A stretch of 64,000 bases of DNA from positions 232,743 to 296,742 of the forward strand of contig CAJNDS010002454.1 of NCBI GenBank assembly GCA_905221605.1, in the 5' to 3' direction. The stretch is from Symbiodinium natans. Lineage: Eukaryota; Sar; Dinophyceae; Suessiales; Symbiodiniaceae. The position numbers and the translations under genes were made by a program. The notes under the pieces were generated by a model, which saw only the letters and a program-made list of their open reading frames with translations, searched no databases and had not been told where the DNA came from. This document shows positions 41,274 through 52,800 of this stretch, piece by piece; position 1 is the first letter of the stretch, and every line of letters begins with the position of its first letter.

Positions 41274-43447
41274 ATGTCGGCTTGCAGCTACTACGAGGTG
41301 CAGAGGGCCTAGCAGCCCTTGATGAGGAAGAGGGCTTGTCTATAGGTTGCAGCTTCGAGGTTCATCCGAGTTGAACAGAGGGTGGAGGCTTAAGGCAAGG
41401 GTTGGAGGGCAAGGACTCACAAGCCTTCTCCCGATCCAGGGTCTGAACGCTCTCGGCTGCGTGGCCCCTGCAGTTGAGTGAATCTGGAGTCCTTGCACAT
41501 GCATTCTGGACGAACAGCCCAAAATAAGAACCGTACATCCTCCAAAAATCTTCAAATTTGCGACAGCTTTTGCAATCGCAGGCACTAGGGGTGCCGCCGC
41601 GTGCGGCCCTGGAGGAGATCCGGGCAGCTTTCAAACGCCGCGCGCTGCAGGTTATGGGGGGTAGCGGTCTTTTGTCATGGCGCGTGCATAGAAGAGAGAG
41701 AGAGAGAGAGACAGAGAGACAGAGAGATAGGGATAGAGGCTTGGCCGTCGCAGCTGGGGGCCCCCTAACCGAGAAGGAGAAGAAGATAGAGATAGAGATA
41801 GAGATAGAGATACAGATACAGATAGAGATAGAGGAAGATAGAGAGATAGAGATAGAGAGATAGAGGTCTGTTGGACAGGCAACTTCTGGGCGTTTGCAAG
41901 CCGAGGGTGTGGGAGCCAAGGTTTTTGAATCACCCGTGCCAGGGAGATGGATTTCAGCACTTCGGCTTGGGGCTCCAAGGGATTGAGTTGCTGGCTTGGC
42001 GATGCGGACTTTGCAGGTGCACCCGGACAAGGGCGGTAGCAAGGAGGCTTTCCACTTGGTCTATAAGGCCTTGGAGATCCTCAGCGACCGGCGCGCGCGA
42101 GAAAAGTACGATGCCTTGCTGGCTGCGCCTGGAGAGGCCTCCGTGCAAGCGCGGCCACGGCCGCAGCAGAAACGGAAGCAGAAACAGAAGCAGAAGAGAG
42201 ACTGCCGGGTTCCTTGCAGGCCGAAGGCAAACACCAGGGCAGGGCCGCATAGGGGTGCCGCGAGTCGGACGTTTCCGGCCAGAGTGCATCGACTGTTGAG
42301 AATGTTGCCGCGCGAGCTGCGGCAGGAGGTGATCCGAAACTATTTTTCCCAGAAGCAGCGGCTTCTGCTGGAGGAGTGGATGCAGCAGGACCTGCCCAAG
42401 CAGCAGAAGCCAGCAGCGGCGGACGCAGAGCCAGCGGCCGCAGCAGCGGATATGCCATCTCCGGCACACAGCGGCGCAGCATTGAGTTTCGTCCATGCAG
42501 CACACAGCGTAGGCCCAGCCGACAGTAGCGACGGCTCGGAAGACACGGCGTCGGACGAGTTCCTGTATGCTTTAAAGGATGTGGACGAAATGGACGAAGC
42601 AGGCGAAGCGAGTGGCGCCCCGTCTCCTCGTCGCACAGGATGCGTTCGAGGTATCTATAGAGCACGCGCAGCCAACAGGTACAGAGCCGAGTTTACCCTC
42701 CTGCCCAGAGTGAGGTGCAAGTCGGGGGAACGAGACATGTCCACTGCTCTCGACTACCTGGTGTGCCTGGCAAGGGCCAAGGAGCTCCTTCAGTTGCATG
42801 GCGATCAAAGCGACTTGTCTCTTCAAGGACGATTAGAAGAAGCCCTGGCGACTGCGGCGTCGGAGCAGGGTCGGACTGTGGAAGACATGGCTCTGCGACT
42901 CAGATATCGGCATTCGAGCAATTTTTGGTTTGGCTCAACAAAGGATGTCTATACTCCCTACACCAGCCTCTCAAAGATTGGGGCGATCTACAGCAAGCTG
43001 GCGCAATTCGACCACGAGAAGTTTTGGTGGCGGCGGGTCCCCGATCCAGAGCACGAGTGGACGCGCTTTCAGGCGGCTTTTTCGGAGGCCTGCAAGATTG
43101 CTGCGGAGGGCGACTTGGCCGTCCGGCGCGTACCCAGCATTCTGTCTCGGGCCCAGGCACTGTACGATGACAACGCCGCCCATCGCATGGAGCTGAAGCG
43201 GTGCTGGGACCGGAAGCTTGAGCGGATTCAACAGCAGCGGGACCGGGAGTCCGAGCGGAACTGCAAGAAGACGAAGCAGCATGAGTCATTGCTCCGCTGC
43301 TGCCTACAGAGGTGGCAAGCTGTGTTGGAAAGGGACGCGGGTAGGGAGGCGCGGCGTCGGAAGCGCCTCAACTGGACGTTGCTCAAGTCACGCCAGCGGG
43401 CGTGGCGGCGGGAGCAGCAGAGGGCGACTGGGAGGCAGAGAGTGTAA
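41274..43447 (+). CDS. J-domain (DnaJ) protein, three exons, 507 residues
   Basis: Exon 1 (41274-41297) starts at ATG: M-S-A-C-S-Y-Y-E. Exon 2 (41582-41650): A-L-G-V-P-P-R-A-A-L-E-E-I, then R-A-A-F-K-R-R-A-L-Q. Exon 3 (42017-43447): V-H-P-D-K-G-G-S-K-E-A-F, ending TAA. Joined in phase 0 they give a complete N-terminal J-domain (about residues 5-68) with HPD at 33-35, so the protein should stimulate an Hsp70. Then follow a Lys/Gln/Arg-rich linker (about 75-95), an Ala-rich acidic stretch (about 155-205), a central region with W-F-G-S-T-K-D-V and W-W-R-R-V-P-D-P, and a long basic coiled coil at the C-terminus (about 405-505). No zinc-finger or substrate-binding barrel is seen, so it is a type III J-protein. 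Introns are 284 and 366 nt, both GT-AG. Confidence 0.93.
41691..41865 (+). repeat. GA / GATAGA simple repeat in intron 2 of the J-domain gene
   Basis: GAGAGAGAGAGAGACAGAGAG is followed, after a short unique stretch, by repeated AGATAGAGATAGAGATACAGAT units. The purine-rich strand is the coding strand. Confidence 0.95.
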
Positions 43448-46400
43448 ACTGCGTCCCCCAATGCCCTCAACTGCCCAGAACTAGAGTCCCACCCATAGGA
43501 AGCGGGACACACCAGAGACTAAGGAGGCGGCGGCGGTGCGGCAGAGACGGGCAGAGATGCTCCGAAGAGGGACCTGCAAGGCAGATCAGCATGATACTTT
43601 TGCTTCCTCCGGGAGGAGTGTGAGATAAGCCCATGCGCTACACGCTTGCGAGGGCTGTCGAGACGAGACCATGGAGGAAATTCTGCACGGTCGGCGGAGC
43701 CCGGCGCAGGGCCACAAACGAGCCGTGTACAGTTCGGATACTCGTATAGTTTAGGTCCATTTAGGTCCTTTAGGTTGTTCAGGGAATTCGGCGCCTTAGG
43801 GGGTGTTGAAGCTGAGATCATATATACTAATGTATGTGGGGCGGAGGTACATGTGTGCGTAATTTCCCACGAAGAACCTTGACCGAGCCCGACTGTCCCG
43901 TCCGGTCCTTACCTATGGTGGGCTCCGAAATTAGGGGCCGCTGTTTTCGAAAGCCCCCATATCTGCCCAACTCCAATGAAACCAGGACTGGACTAGGGTT
44001 GCTTGCTGTGTCGGGGTATATTATCTATAGGCCGTTGTTGGTACCATCTGGTACTTAAGCTTTTTAAAGAAACCCAAAAGGCCCGAACTGCACATGAAGC
44101 ACCATGTATCATCATGAGCTGAGTATCCTCTGAAGGGGCCTCTCATCGCAAGCTCTGGCTTGCAGCTTCAAGACTTGAGAAGTATGCTCCATCTCAGCAC
44201 GTGTGCGAGTGTAGGCTCTTGTCTCATGCATTTTGCAGTTCCGATCACGGATCGCAACCCTGAACCGGAAGGCCAGCAACATCCTCAACCCAGCTGCCCC
44301 CGAATCTGGAATCTTGGAACGGCGCAGCTTCTCATGGGAGGTAGGTTGTACACCCCCACTTCCATTGGCAGCATGAACAACATCGCGTCAGTTCTCCAAG
44401 TGGGGTTCCGATAAGGGGACGCACACGGGGACCGCAAGCAAGAGAACTGACCATCTGTTCTCTCCTGTGACCTTGCGGCCATGGACCCAGCTGCTCTGCT
44501 TGGCTATGAGACAGGCGCCCACACTGCTGGCACAGAGGCCAAAGCGCACCTGGCTTTCCAAGCCCCTTACCTCCTCAAAACTGAGAATGTTTGAGGTGGA
44601 AGGCTGGGCGTCGAAGCGAAGCGGCTTAGGGCCTCGAGGCAAAGCTCCCAAAGAGCCCCCAACAAAATCCGGAAGAGGCCCCGAAGCCGAAACCACAAGA
44701 GCCACAAAGAAGCTCCTCCGGAGGCCTCGCCCCCCGGCCACGCCCTGGGTGAAGGTGGGTGCCCAAAGCGCAACGTGCTTCGTGCCGGGGTTTGGGGTTT
44801 TGGGGCTGAAGTCTCCCCAAAGATGGGCAGGGAAGATGCCGTGAGGTTCTTGAGCAAGGGATCTTGTTCGGAGGGGGTGTGGTGTTGGTGGTGGCACGCA
44901 GGAGGTAGAGGCTAGTGGGGTTGAATGGGCAACTAGGCAGTTGGAAGGTTCACGGGTATTGGGGTGATAAGTACGGTTAAACTCACTTACAAACCGAAGC
45001 TTCAAGCAGAATCCCAGACTGAGGTGGGCCGGCGCCAGCAGACTCCAGAATCCTCGGCCCAAGTCAAGGCCGACCTCTGGGACAAGACCTCCTCCACACC
45101 TCTCCCCTATGGGGCCGGCACCTGATATTGGTAGGATATCAAGGGCCACTTTTGTTGAGGTGGCAGGGGGTTCTTATTGGGGGAGGGAGTGGTGGTGCTT
45201 TCTCAGAGTTCAAGTCTCGACATTTTCATTGAGCCCTAAAGTGCCCAGAGCCAGCCGGGGCACTAGCATTGGGTGGGTAGCTCCACAGAGTGCCGCTTTG
45301 ACCGGCATGACCGGGTCACGACTTCCCGCTGTAGAAACCTAAACTCGAAACCGCAAGGCCCCAAGCGCGCGAAATTTTAACCCGCAACTGCAGGATTGGA
45401 ATGTCCTGATCACGGCCCGTGGCCGACGCGAAGGCTGGCAGGCAGCGCTGTCGGTTGCCGAAGACATGCAGAGGCCCAGCTTTCCAGTGTCGGCCCAAAT
45501 CCCTAAACCTTAACTCCCTGAACCCTAAACCCTAAACCTAGACCTAGCCCTAGGGAGCTCAGTACAGTTTAGGGGCTTTGGCGCTTCGGCCCCAGGCCTT
45601 GCGGGTTTGTGCTTCGGGCTCCTTTCCTCGTGGCGCAGGCTTCGTAGGGTTCAGGGTTCCATGTTCCGGGTTCCAGTTAGTGGGCTAGTATGCCTTGCTT
45701 CCTGGCTGTTTGTCGCGGGGTCCAAGAAGGGAGGCTTGCAACCGAAAGTTGCAGGCACGGCTGTGCCTGGGACCAGTTCACCTTCGGCGGCCTCATTGCG
45801 GCGTGCTCTAAGAGCAGTGCCACAGGAGCCGAGCGGGAAAGTGAGAAGGCTTTGGGGTGAAACGGAAGCAGGGTTTGAGGGTTCAGGGTTTGAGGGTTCA
45901 TTGGGGTTGGGAAGCTGTTCAGCTCAACAACCGAAGAAGGTAAAGCCCGACATTTTTAATTTTGGGGGGTTGGGGGTTCAGGTGTTGGGGTTGAAGAAGA
46001 AACCCAAAAGGTTTCAGGGCACCACGCCTGCGGTTCCGATTTCCCGAGCTGAGATGTCCGCTTTTTTGGGCTAGGCCTCATTCCGAAGGCAGGCGAAGGC
46101 ACGTCGCGTGTAGAAACCCTGAACAGGCCGAAGCCCTAAGCCTCCCTTGATACAGGCATCTGTGAAGCACGGGTTGCGGGAGTTGAGGGCGCTTTGTGAG
46201 GACCCGCCGTGGCTTTCTTAGAGGAGATGCCAAAGCCTCCTGGACTTGTTGTGGACTTGGACTTGTGGCTGGTTGAGTGCTTGGGGGTCCAGGCTGGGTT
46301 GGAGTTTTGGGTTTAGGGTTCAGAGTCTAGAGTGTGATCGGATCCTACCCATCAGGGTTGGATTTCTGTGTTGGGGGCCTGGGATTCGGGCAGGTGCCTA

Positions 46401-46620
46401 GGAGACGGGGTCACAGAAACTGCCTTTCCCAGAGTCTCGGACAGGACTTGATCACTGATGTTTGAACAAAGAATCCCAACCAAGCAGGCTGACCGCCAAA
46501 CCCCCCCCCAAACCCCTTATGCCCCTGCAAACAATGGGGCCACGAGTTGACCTGGAAAGCTCAGCAAGGCGATAGGAGGTTCAGAGTTTCGGGCGTTCAG
46601 GGCTCAGGGGCAAAGGGTTG
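43448..46620. other. No confident gene; telomere-like fragments
   Basis: Starts with the 3' flank of the J-domain gene. A minus frame of 253 codons (44388-45149) exists, but its Pro/Ser/Arg-rich composition and lack of motifs argue against coding. Degenerate CCCTAAA-type runs occur at 45505-45540 and GGGTTTAGGG at about 46307-46322. Confidence 0.35.
45505..45545 (+). repeat. CCCTAAA-like tract
   Basis: CCCTAAACCTTAACTCCCTG then AACCCTAAACCCTAAACC, three to four units with decay. Confidence 0.65.
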
Positions 46621-46654
46621 AATTCTAGGGCTCATGAGGTTTGCCAAGCCAACG

Positions 46655-46889
46655 TCGCATAGTGCTTTGAAGAGCTTTGGCGGACTTGGATCCGAAGGCG
46701 TCTCCGGCCTGGTCTGTAAAAGTCCCGCAAAGGAGGTTTTCGATAGAGGAAGATACTTTCGCGCCGTCAACCCTCAGCATGTATCTCCCCAAATTGGTAC
46801 CCTGTCCTAAGGAGGCAGTTGCGGCCGAATGCCTTTTGCGTCGGCGCGACTGCAAGTGCATGTGCCCCGGCAGCCCCAGCTCCATGTAA
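46655..46889. CDS. Candidate exon, strand undecided
   Basis: Both strands are open here. Plus reads A-L-A-D-L-D-P-K-A-S-P-A-W-S-V-K-V-P, then F-S-I-E-E-D-T-F-A-P-S-T-L-S. Minus reads V-D-G-A-K-V-S-S-S-I-E-N-L-L-C-G-T-F, then K-S-A-K-A-L-Q-S-T-M-R-R-W-L. The block stands out from the telomere-like surroundings by composition. Plus is favoured by the direction of the neighbours. No family recognised. Confidence 0.3.
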
Positions 46890-46919
46890 CGAGCCGAAAA
46901 ACTAAGGATTCAAAGTGGT

Positions 46920-48600
46920 TTAGGGTTGTTATGCTCGGGGTGATGCCTGAGGGATAGTTCCCTTGTAAGACTCTGAGGGGGTTCCCGAAGAACGCTCATG
47001 TTAAGAAGTCGGTGGGAAGGGGCAAACACCAAGCACCAGACGGCAGGTGCTGAGACTGCTGTCGATCCGTTTGCAGAAGGCTGTTCCTCATATGAAATCC
47101 TTGACACCTATGCAGTAGGTTTAGGGTTTAGGCTTCAATTGTTTGCAGGGTTCAGGGTTGAGGCTTTACTGTAGGACTCAGGGTTATTGAAGCTGTCAGT
47201 TGACCTTGCCCTTTTGGTGTTTCTCCCGAAGCCCAACCATCAAAGGCCAGCCGCTGTGTCCTTTGCAGTCCTTAGCCTACCAACCCTTATCTGCCTGACC
47301 CAAGCACGTAGAGGGATAGACAAATGACAAGGCCTACGCCGCAGCTAACCCCAAACTAACACCCGAAACCCTCGAAAAACCCAAGCTAGCTCCAAGCATC
47401 TGCACCCCCAGGCGTCCGCCAGCAGCTTTGGCCCACGGCCCGATGCTCCAGGATAGAGTAATCTGGGGCTTAGAGGCCCAGAGGTTAGGCGGGTTCGGTG
47501 GCTTAGGGCTCAAGGGCTTCGGGTCGAGGTAGTTGAGGTCACTGTAGAATTAGCAGGTGCGGAAAGAACCTGCCCAGAGTCATAGAGGGAGGATGAGGCT
47601 CAGGATGAGACTGTCGGCTTCATTTAAGGAGAGGATACGATGGTCGTGCACCTAAACAGAATCCCAAACTTAGAGCCCAAAATCCCTAAGTCACGACTTC
47701 GATTTTTAAGATATCATAGGGGGACAGGAACGGCGAGTTAATTCAGCACTCATTCAGGTTATCCCCGCCTCTACAGAGCAGGTCGCTTCGTTTCTTGCTC
47801 GGCAAACTTCCCACAACAGGGCATCCGATCCAGGCACAAGGCAGAAGGGAACATTCCATGCAAGAAAGATTCCGACACCCACAAAATTCCCAACAGCCAA
47901 CTTCCCCGCACTTAAACCCGTCTACGCTTTTGCACGCAGCGTCATAGCAAGTGCATGGCCGCTGTTTGGCAAGAAGCACCATGAACCCCTAAAGACAATG
48001 AGGCCTTACTTCTACTCCGGGAAGCCCGTGACGCCCAGATCTCGCCGACCACAGTGCCTGGGCCTTTGCTTGGTGAGGGTTCAGGATATTTTTCTGCTTC
48101 GCGGTGTGTCCAAAAGAAGAAGCATTCGTTCCCTCCGCAAGGAGGACATGTCCTACAATGGCCATCCTACAAGACGTCGAACTAACGTACAGTGGCCCGG
48201 CACCGTGTTTGACGCTGCAAGGTAACGTATGGCACAGCCGCTGGTGCCTACGCCGTCGCCGGGCTATGGGCTACTTGGCCGAACCCACGCCCGAACGCTA
48301 GGTTGAGGACATTTATGCTCTGGTTCGAAAAGGCATCGATTCAGGTCATTTTGCAGGCTTTGGGAGGTGGCGAAGTGCAGATTGGGTGAGCTTTGAAGCC
48401 TCCAACAACGATCTCCGACCCAAAGTTGCCGAAGCTCCCCATGTGAGGAGGGCGCCTTGGCATGCTTTGCCGATGCGGGAGCAGCTGGACTAGCAAGGAG
48501 TGCGCCCTGGCAGAGTGGCCAGTTGAGGAGGATTCTGCCTGCCTTTCAGTAAAAGTACTTCTGGTTAGTACAGTCTTGGCCTTGGCTGAGTTGCTGAGAG
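46920..48600. other. Mostly non-coding, telomere-like fragments
   Basis: GGTTTAGGGTTTAGGCTTC at 47118-47136 and similar remnants. A Cys-rich minus frame is listed separately. Plus frames at 47998-48301 show no motif. Confidence 0.35.
47743..47982 (-). CDS. Candidate small cysteine-rich protein, 79 residues
   Basis: Minus-strand ATG at 47980-47982. The peptide has 13 cysteines in 79 residues, closely spaced (C-T-C-Y-D-A-A-C, K-C-G-E-V-G-C-W-E-F-C-G-C-R, C-M-E-C), as in metal-binding or disulfide-knotted domains. No secretion signal is evident. It is unlike its repeat-rich surroundings, yet chance cannot be excluded. No family recognised. Confidence 0.3.
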   Translation of the reverse strand: MVLLAKQRPCTCYDAACKSVDGFKCGEVGCWEFCGCRNLSCMECSLLPCAWIGCPVVGSLPSKKRSDLLCRGGDNLNEC

Positions 48601-48639
48601 CACCTCCCCTGCCATGGGAGGTCCTGGGGATCTGTTCAG

Positions 48640-49653
48640 GCAGGACATGATGGGGCAATTTACTTTGATTCCGTCGAAGTTGATCCAGATGCAGGGAGTT
48701 CCAGCCGAAAAACTAGCTCAGGTGATCCTGGTGAACAGCGTGATGCGCGCTTGCGAGCGTGCCGGTAAGTGGACGCTGGCGCTGTGGCTGCTGCGGGAGG
48801 CTCTGACATCTGTGTCTTCAGGGTGTTATGTGGGGGTTTGCGAAAATAAGGGACCCTTAGTATACACCCCCAAATAGTAGGATTCTCTGAAAATGAGGAC
48901 CCCCAATAAGGTAGACTGGTGCGGTGCTGGGGACGCAGCGTCTCCGAAGCTGCAGGCGATGCCCGCCGAGAAGCCGCCCATGGAACCAGACGCCATAAGC
49001 TGCGAGTCGGCGGTTCATAGCCTCGTTTGATTGGTTGCTCAGGAAATTAGGTGCCTTGGGGCTAAAAACTTCCTGGATCATATGTGGCATACGGTGGTTT
49101 GTAGGTGTTGACATCCGGATTATGTCTTGAAATCCCGATGAAGAATCTGCACGCCTTTGTGAATCAAGTGCGAGACGTCTCTGGCATCGTGTCTTTTTTT
49201 TGTCTCCAAGCCTGAGGCTACAGCTACGCCATGCACGCCTGCTTGAAATCTGCTCGCTGGGACATGGCGCTGGAACTCTTCGATGCCCTTCCTGGCGGAG
49301 GCCGCTGCTGGTTTCGGCTTTTTTGGATGTTGACATCTCGGAGTTCTTGGGAGGAGCTGACTCGCTGGATCCAAGCTTTGAGCTTCAGATCCTGCCAAAC
49401 ACCCTTAACCGGCTGAACCCCGTGCGAATTGAATTTGGTTTTCTTACCCAGAACATTCTTGCAGCGAGGGTTTGTTGTATCCACCCTCCGGTTTGCGCAT
49501 TTGTCCCTGGCTTGGCTCCAGCTTCTGAATTTGCACGACAGCCCAAACCCTTACACAGCCCATGCGCAAGACTTGCCCACACCTGTAGGCTCCAAGAACC
49601 TGAATGCCACCACGGCGGCCATGACTGCCTATGGCCGGAAGCCTCAGATGTGA
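48640..49653 (+). CDS. Pentatricopeptide-repeat (PPR) protein, three exon fragments
   Basis: Exon ending at 48811 encodes V-N-S-V-M-R-A-C-E-R-A-G-K-W, then L-A-L-W-L-L-R-E-A-L, a PPR helix pair, before a GT donor. Exon 49224 to about 49291, after GGCTACAG, gives Y-A-M-H-A-C-L-K-S-A-R-W, then M-A-L-E-L-F-D-A-L-P, the next PPR with the 35-residue period kept across the intron. A third patch, 49597-49650, reads T-T-A-A-M-T-A-Y-G-R-K-P-Q, the start of another repeat. PPR proteins bind single-stranded RNA and usually act in plastid or mitochondrial RNA editing and processing. The start, the end and any further repeats were not found. The 412-nt first intron contains a copy of the dispersed 80-bp repeat. 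Confidence 0.65.
48838..48913 (+). repeat. Dispersed ~80-bp repeat, copy 3
   Basis: TTGCGAAAATAAGGGACCC, then CACCCCCAAATAGTAGGATTC and GGACCCCCAATAAGGTA. It sits 26 bases after the donor of a PPR-gene intron. Confidence 0.85.
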
Positions 49654-49737
49654 GACCTTAGATACTCCCAGACTCTGCATCTGCATGTCCTGGGATACTC
49701 CGAATTCTTCCTCTTGCGACACTACTTGTCTCGCCAA

Positions 49738-49816
49738 ACCCCTAACCCGTCAAACCCTAAACCCTAAACCCTAAACCCTAAACCCTAAACCCTAAACCCT
49801 AAACCCTAAAGCCTAA
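49738..49816 (+). repeat. CCCTAAA telomere-type array
   Basis: About nine perfect CCCTAAA units plus decayed ends. It ends ten bases before a short coding exon, and an inverted array follows after that exon. Confidence 0.95.
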
Positions 49817-49823
49817 ACGCGAG

Positions 49824-52800
49824 AGAGGCCTGGCCTCTGCCTGGCACCGCTCCGTGGAGCTCGCGGAGACGCTGCGTCGGGTGCTTTGGGGGGCTTTCTT
49901 TAGGGTTTAGGGTTTAGGGTTTAGGGTTTACGGTTTATGGTTTAGGGTTTAGGGTTTACGGTTTATGGTTTAGGGTTTAGGGTTGCTGGGGTTTACCGAT
50001 TCCGAGGTGCTTCTTTCTGTCCTTCGGCGCGTTAATTTATTTATTTGTTTGTTTGTTTTTCATAATTTTTCGGGTTTCCCTCTAGAACTTGCGCCAGCCA
50101 TAGCGGACCCAAGAGCCTAGGCCCTGGATGGGGTGCCGTGTGCTTCACCCACTGGCTGTGTCTGAAATGATTGAGGGTTTTGAGGGATTGGGTGAAGTCA
50201 GGGAAGGTTTGGTACATTACCCGACTTGCTTCACCCTCACCGCAAGGTAGTGCACCAATCATGTCGATGGGCCAAAACCTCCTGAGTTGCAGGCCATGTG
50301 GTGCTCAATGCCATACACACCAGAGCTCAGTCACCCGACAACTCAAAACCCTACAAAACCCCCAAAGCATTACAACACCAGAGCACTACTGTATCAGCCC
50401 TGAGACCGTCTGACCGGCCACGCCCCAAAGCCATGATGCCTGCGTCTTACGCTCGCCCGGCCGCGGACGCGCCGGAGAACGAGCTCCGGCAGGCACAGGG
50501 GTTGTCGACCGCACGGTGCCACCATTCTGACCCAGGTTTGAGGTTTCTCAGGGGGCTGGTGCAGAGTGTTGCAGGGTCAGATTCTTGAGCTTAAGATTTA
50601 GCGTTCGGCAGGCTGGGCTATCTTGGCTCCTTTCGGCCGTGACTTGCAAGAGTCCTCATGAGATCGTGGGTCAGGGTCGGGGGTTCTGGGCTTAGGGGTT
50701 CAAGAAGGGCTTTTCAGACTGTCTCAGCCTGCCTTCAAGGAAGCCCTCGAGAACTCACATCCCGATCCAGCTGCCTCAGCCCGAAGCCCCTTACAGCCCT
50801 CAGCCCTCAGCCCTCAGCCCTCAGCCCTCAACCCTAATTCTTGTGAGTCCGGCCCAGAGGCGATCGCCGAGCGCTTCGCTGGTGCCTATGAGGTTGGGGG
50901 GTAGCGGTTGTTTACCGTCCTTTGCGGGATCTGCCTGAACCCCCAAAACCACAAGTTCGGCTGGGTGCCCACAAGTACGGAGCCCGAGAAGCCAAGCACC
51001 CAAAACGGCCTTCAGAGCCCCCCAAAGCACTACTTGCCCCAAAGCCGCCGCACGAATGAGGTGCAGCTGAAGCAGCTGACTTCCCAAGCAGAGGGTGCCT
51101 CGGCACCCTACTGATACCTCTCTCCGAGTCTTGCCTCCGACTCTTTCCGATTCTTGCGAGGACTCGGGGTCCCAGTGCGAGCACTTGCATGTGGCCCCCC
51201 CCCCCCCAAAGCGACCCAGACCAGGCCTAGCTCCTCAGATTGCATCCGCAACTTCCGAAATGCTAGAGGCCTGCACAATCTAACCTCTAAGCCCCCTAGA
51301 ACACCTCTCCTACCCTTACACCCCTTCCTTAAACCTCTAAAGAAAACAATCCTGCGGCTATAAACAGGGCTCTAGCGCGAACTCAACAGCCATGTCTGGC
51401 TCCTCCACCCGAACTTCCCTAAACCCTAAACCCTACACCCTAAACCCTAAACCCTAAACCCTAAACCCTAAACCCTAAACCCTAAAACCAAAACCCTAAA
51501 CCCTAAACCCTAAACCTTAAACCCTGCAGTAACCCCCTAAAACGAAAATGAAGAGCCTTGAGAGACCCCCAGGGGAGAGGAAGTGGATCGAGGCGGACAT
51601 CGAGAGGCTCCGGAAGGAGCTGGAAGTACACCTCCCCGAACTTCCCCACAAGAAGAACGCTATTAGGGTTCAGGGGTTTAGGGTTTAGGGTTTACGGTTT
51701 AGGTTGAGGGGTTTTGGTTTTTGAGCGTTTTGGGGGTTTGGGTTTGAGAGCTTTGGAGTCTGGGTTCTTGGGCTGGTTAAGCCCAGACGAGTTTTTGGAC
51801 CCGTGAGAGCGGAGCTTCCTTGAAGAGTCAAGCCGACGTCAGAACATCGCCCTAGACTTGGGGTTCGGAGCGGGATCGGCCCCGCCCCCCCCCCCAAGTC
51901 TCTGCGCGCCGGTTGTGCCCTCACAGTGGCAGTGGAGGTGGTTTCGAACACCCCAACCTTAATCGCATACACGCCCGAACTCCTAAACCGCAAGCCCTAA
52001 AGCCCCAAGCCCCTCCAAGATCCCTTGGCGAGGAGGCCTGGAACGCCTCGGAGGCGGCGCGCGGGGAGCGCGCCAAGGTGCAAGCAGCCTGCCAGGCCCA
52101 ACGAAAAGCAGGGGTTTCAAGCGGGGTCTATAGAGCACAAACTCACACCAAAGCCACAAACCCTGAACCTTGCGATGTTCCCCCTTATACAGTCCTTAAT
52201 AAGGATTATAATCGGGGGTACTACAATCCCCATTAAGGACCTTTTAGTATCAGGGGGGGAACCTGCCAACCTGAACCCGAAACCTTTCCAGGAGTTGGGT
52301 GCCAGAAGCTTGGGGAACAACGCCTTGCGCGAGGCCTTTCGGGGGCTGCCAGAGTTGGGGCTCGGGGTTTAAGACTGCTTTGGCTTCTTGGGTTTTGGAG
52401 TTTGCGGTCCTCTTCGCGGGTCGCTTCAGAATGGCGGTTTCCCTTTCCGAGGCTTCTTCTGCTTCCTCTTCGTCGTTTCTTGGTCTTTGTCCGCTTCTTT
52501 GTCTTAGTTTCCGTCTCGTTTGCACGTTTTTTGGGGCTTGGCAGAGAGGCGCACGGCCCTAACGTCCCCCAAAACAGAGCCTTGCTTTGTTCAGGCTCTC
52601 ACCACTGCCCGGGCCGAGATGGCCATGGAGGCAACTTCCTCTGAACACACTCCGGGCTCCGCTGCTTGCTTTCTGGACTTGAGGCTTGGGTGGTGGAGGC
52701 AACCCAATTAGACCTAAAGCCAAATCCACAAAGCCAAATCCCTACGTCCTAGTTGCCTTGCAGGCTCCAGCTTTTACCAAAGCCCCTCAGCTCAAATCCT

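Noticed and set aside
41362-42042. 226-codon minus-strand frame over the J-domain gene
   Set aside because: It lies opposite the introns and exon 2 of a well supported gene and is dominated by Ser/Ile/Leu runs from the GA/GATAGA repeat.
44388-45149. 253-codon minus-strand frame
   Set aside because: Pro/Ser/Arg/Gly-rich with no motif. It overlaps plus-strand frames of similar quality in GC-rich, telomere-like DNA.
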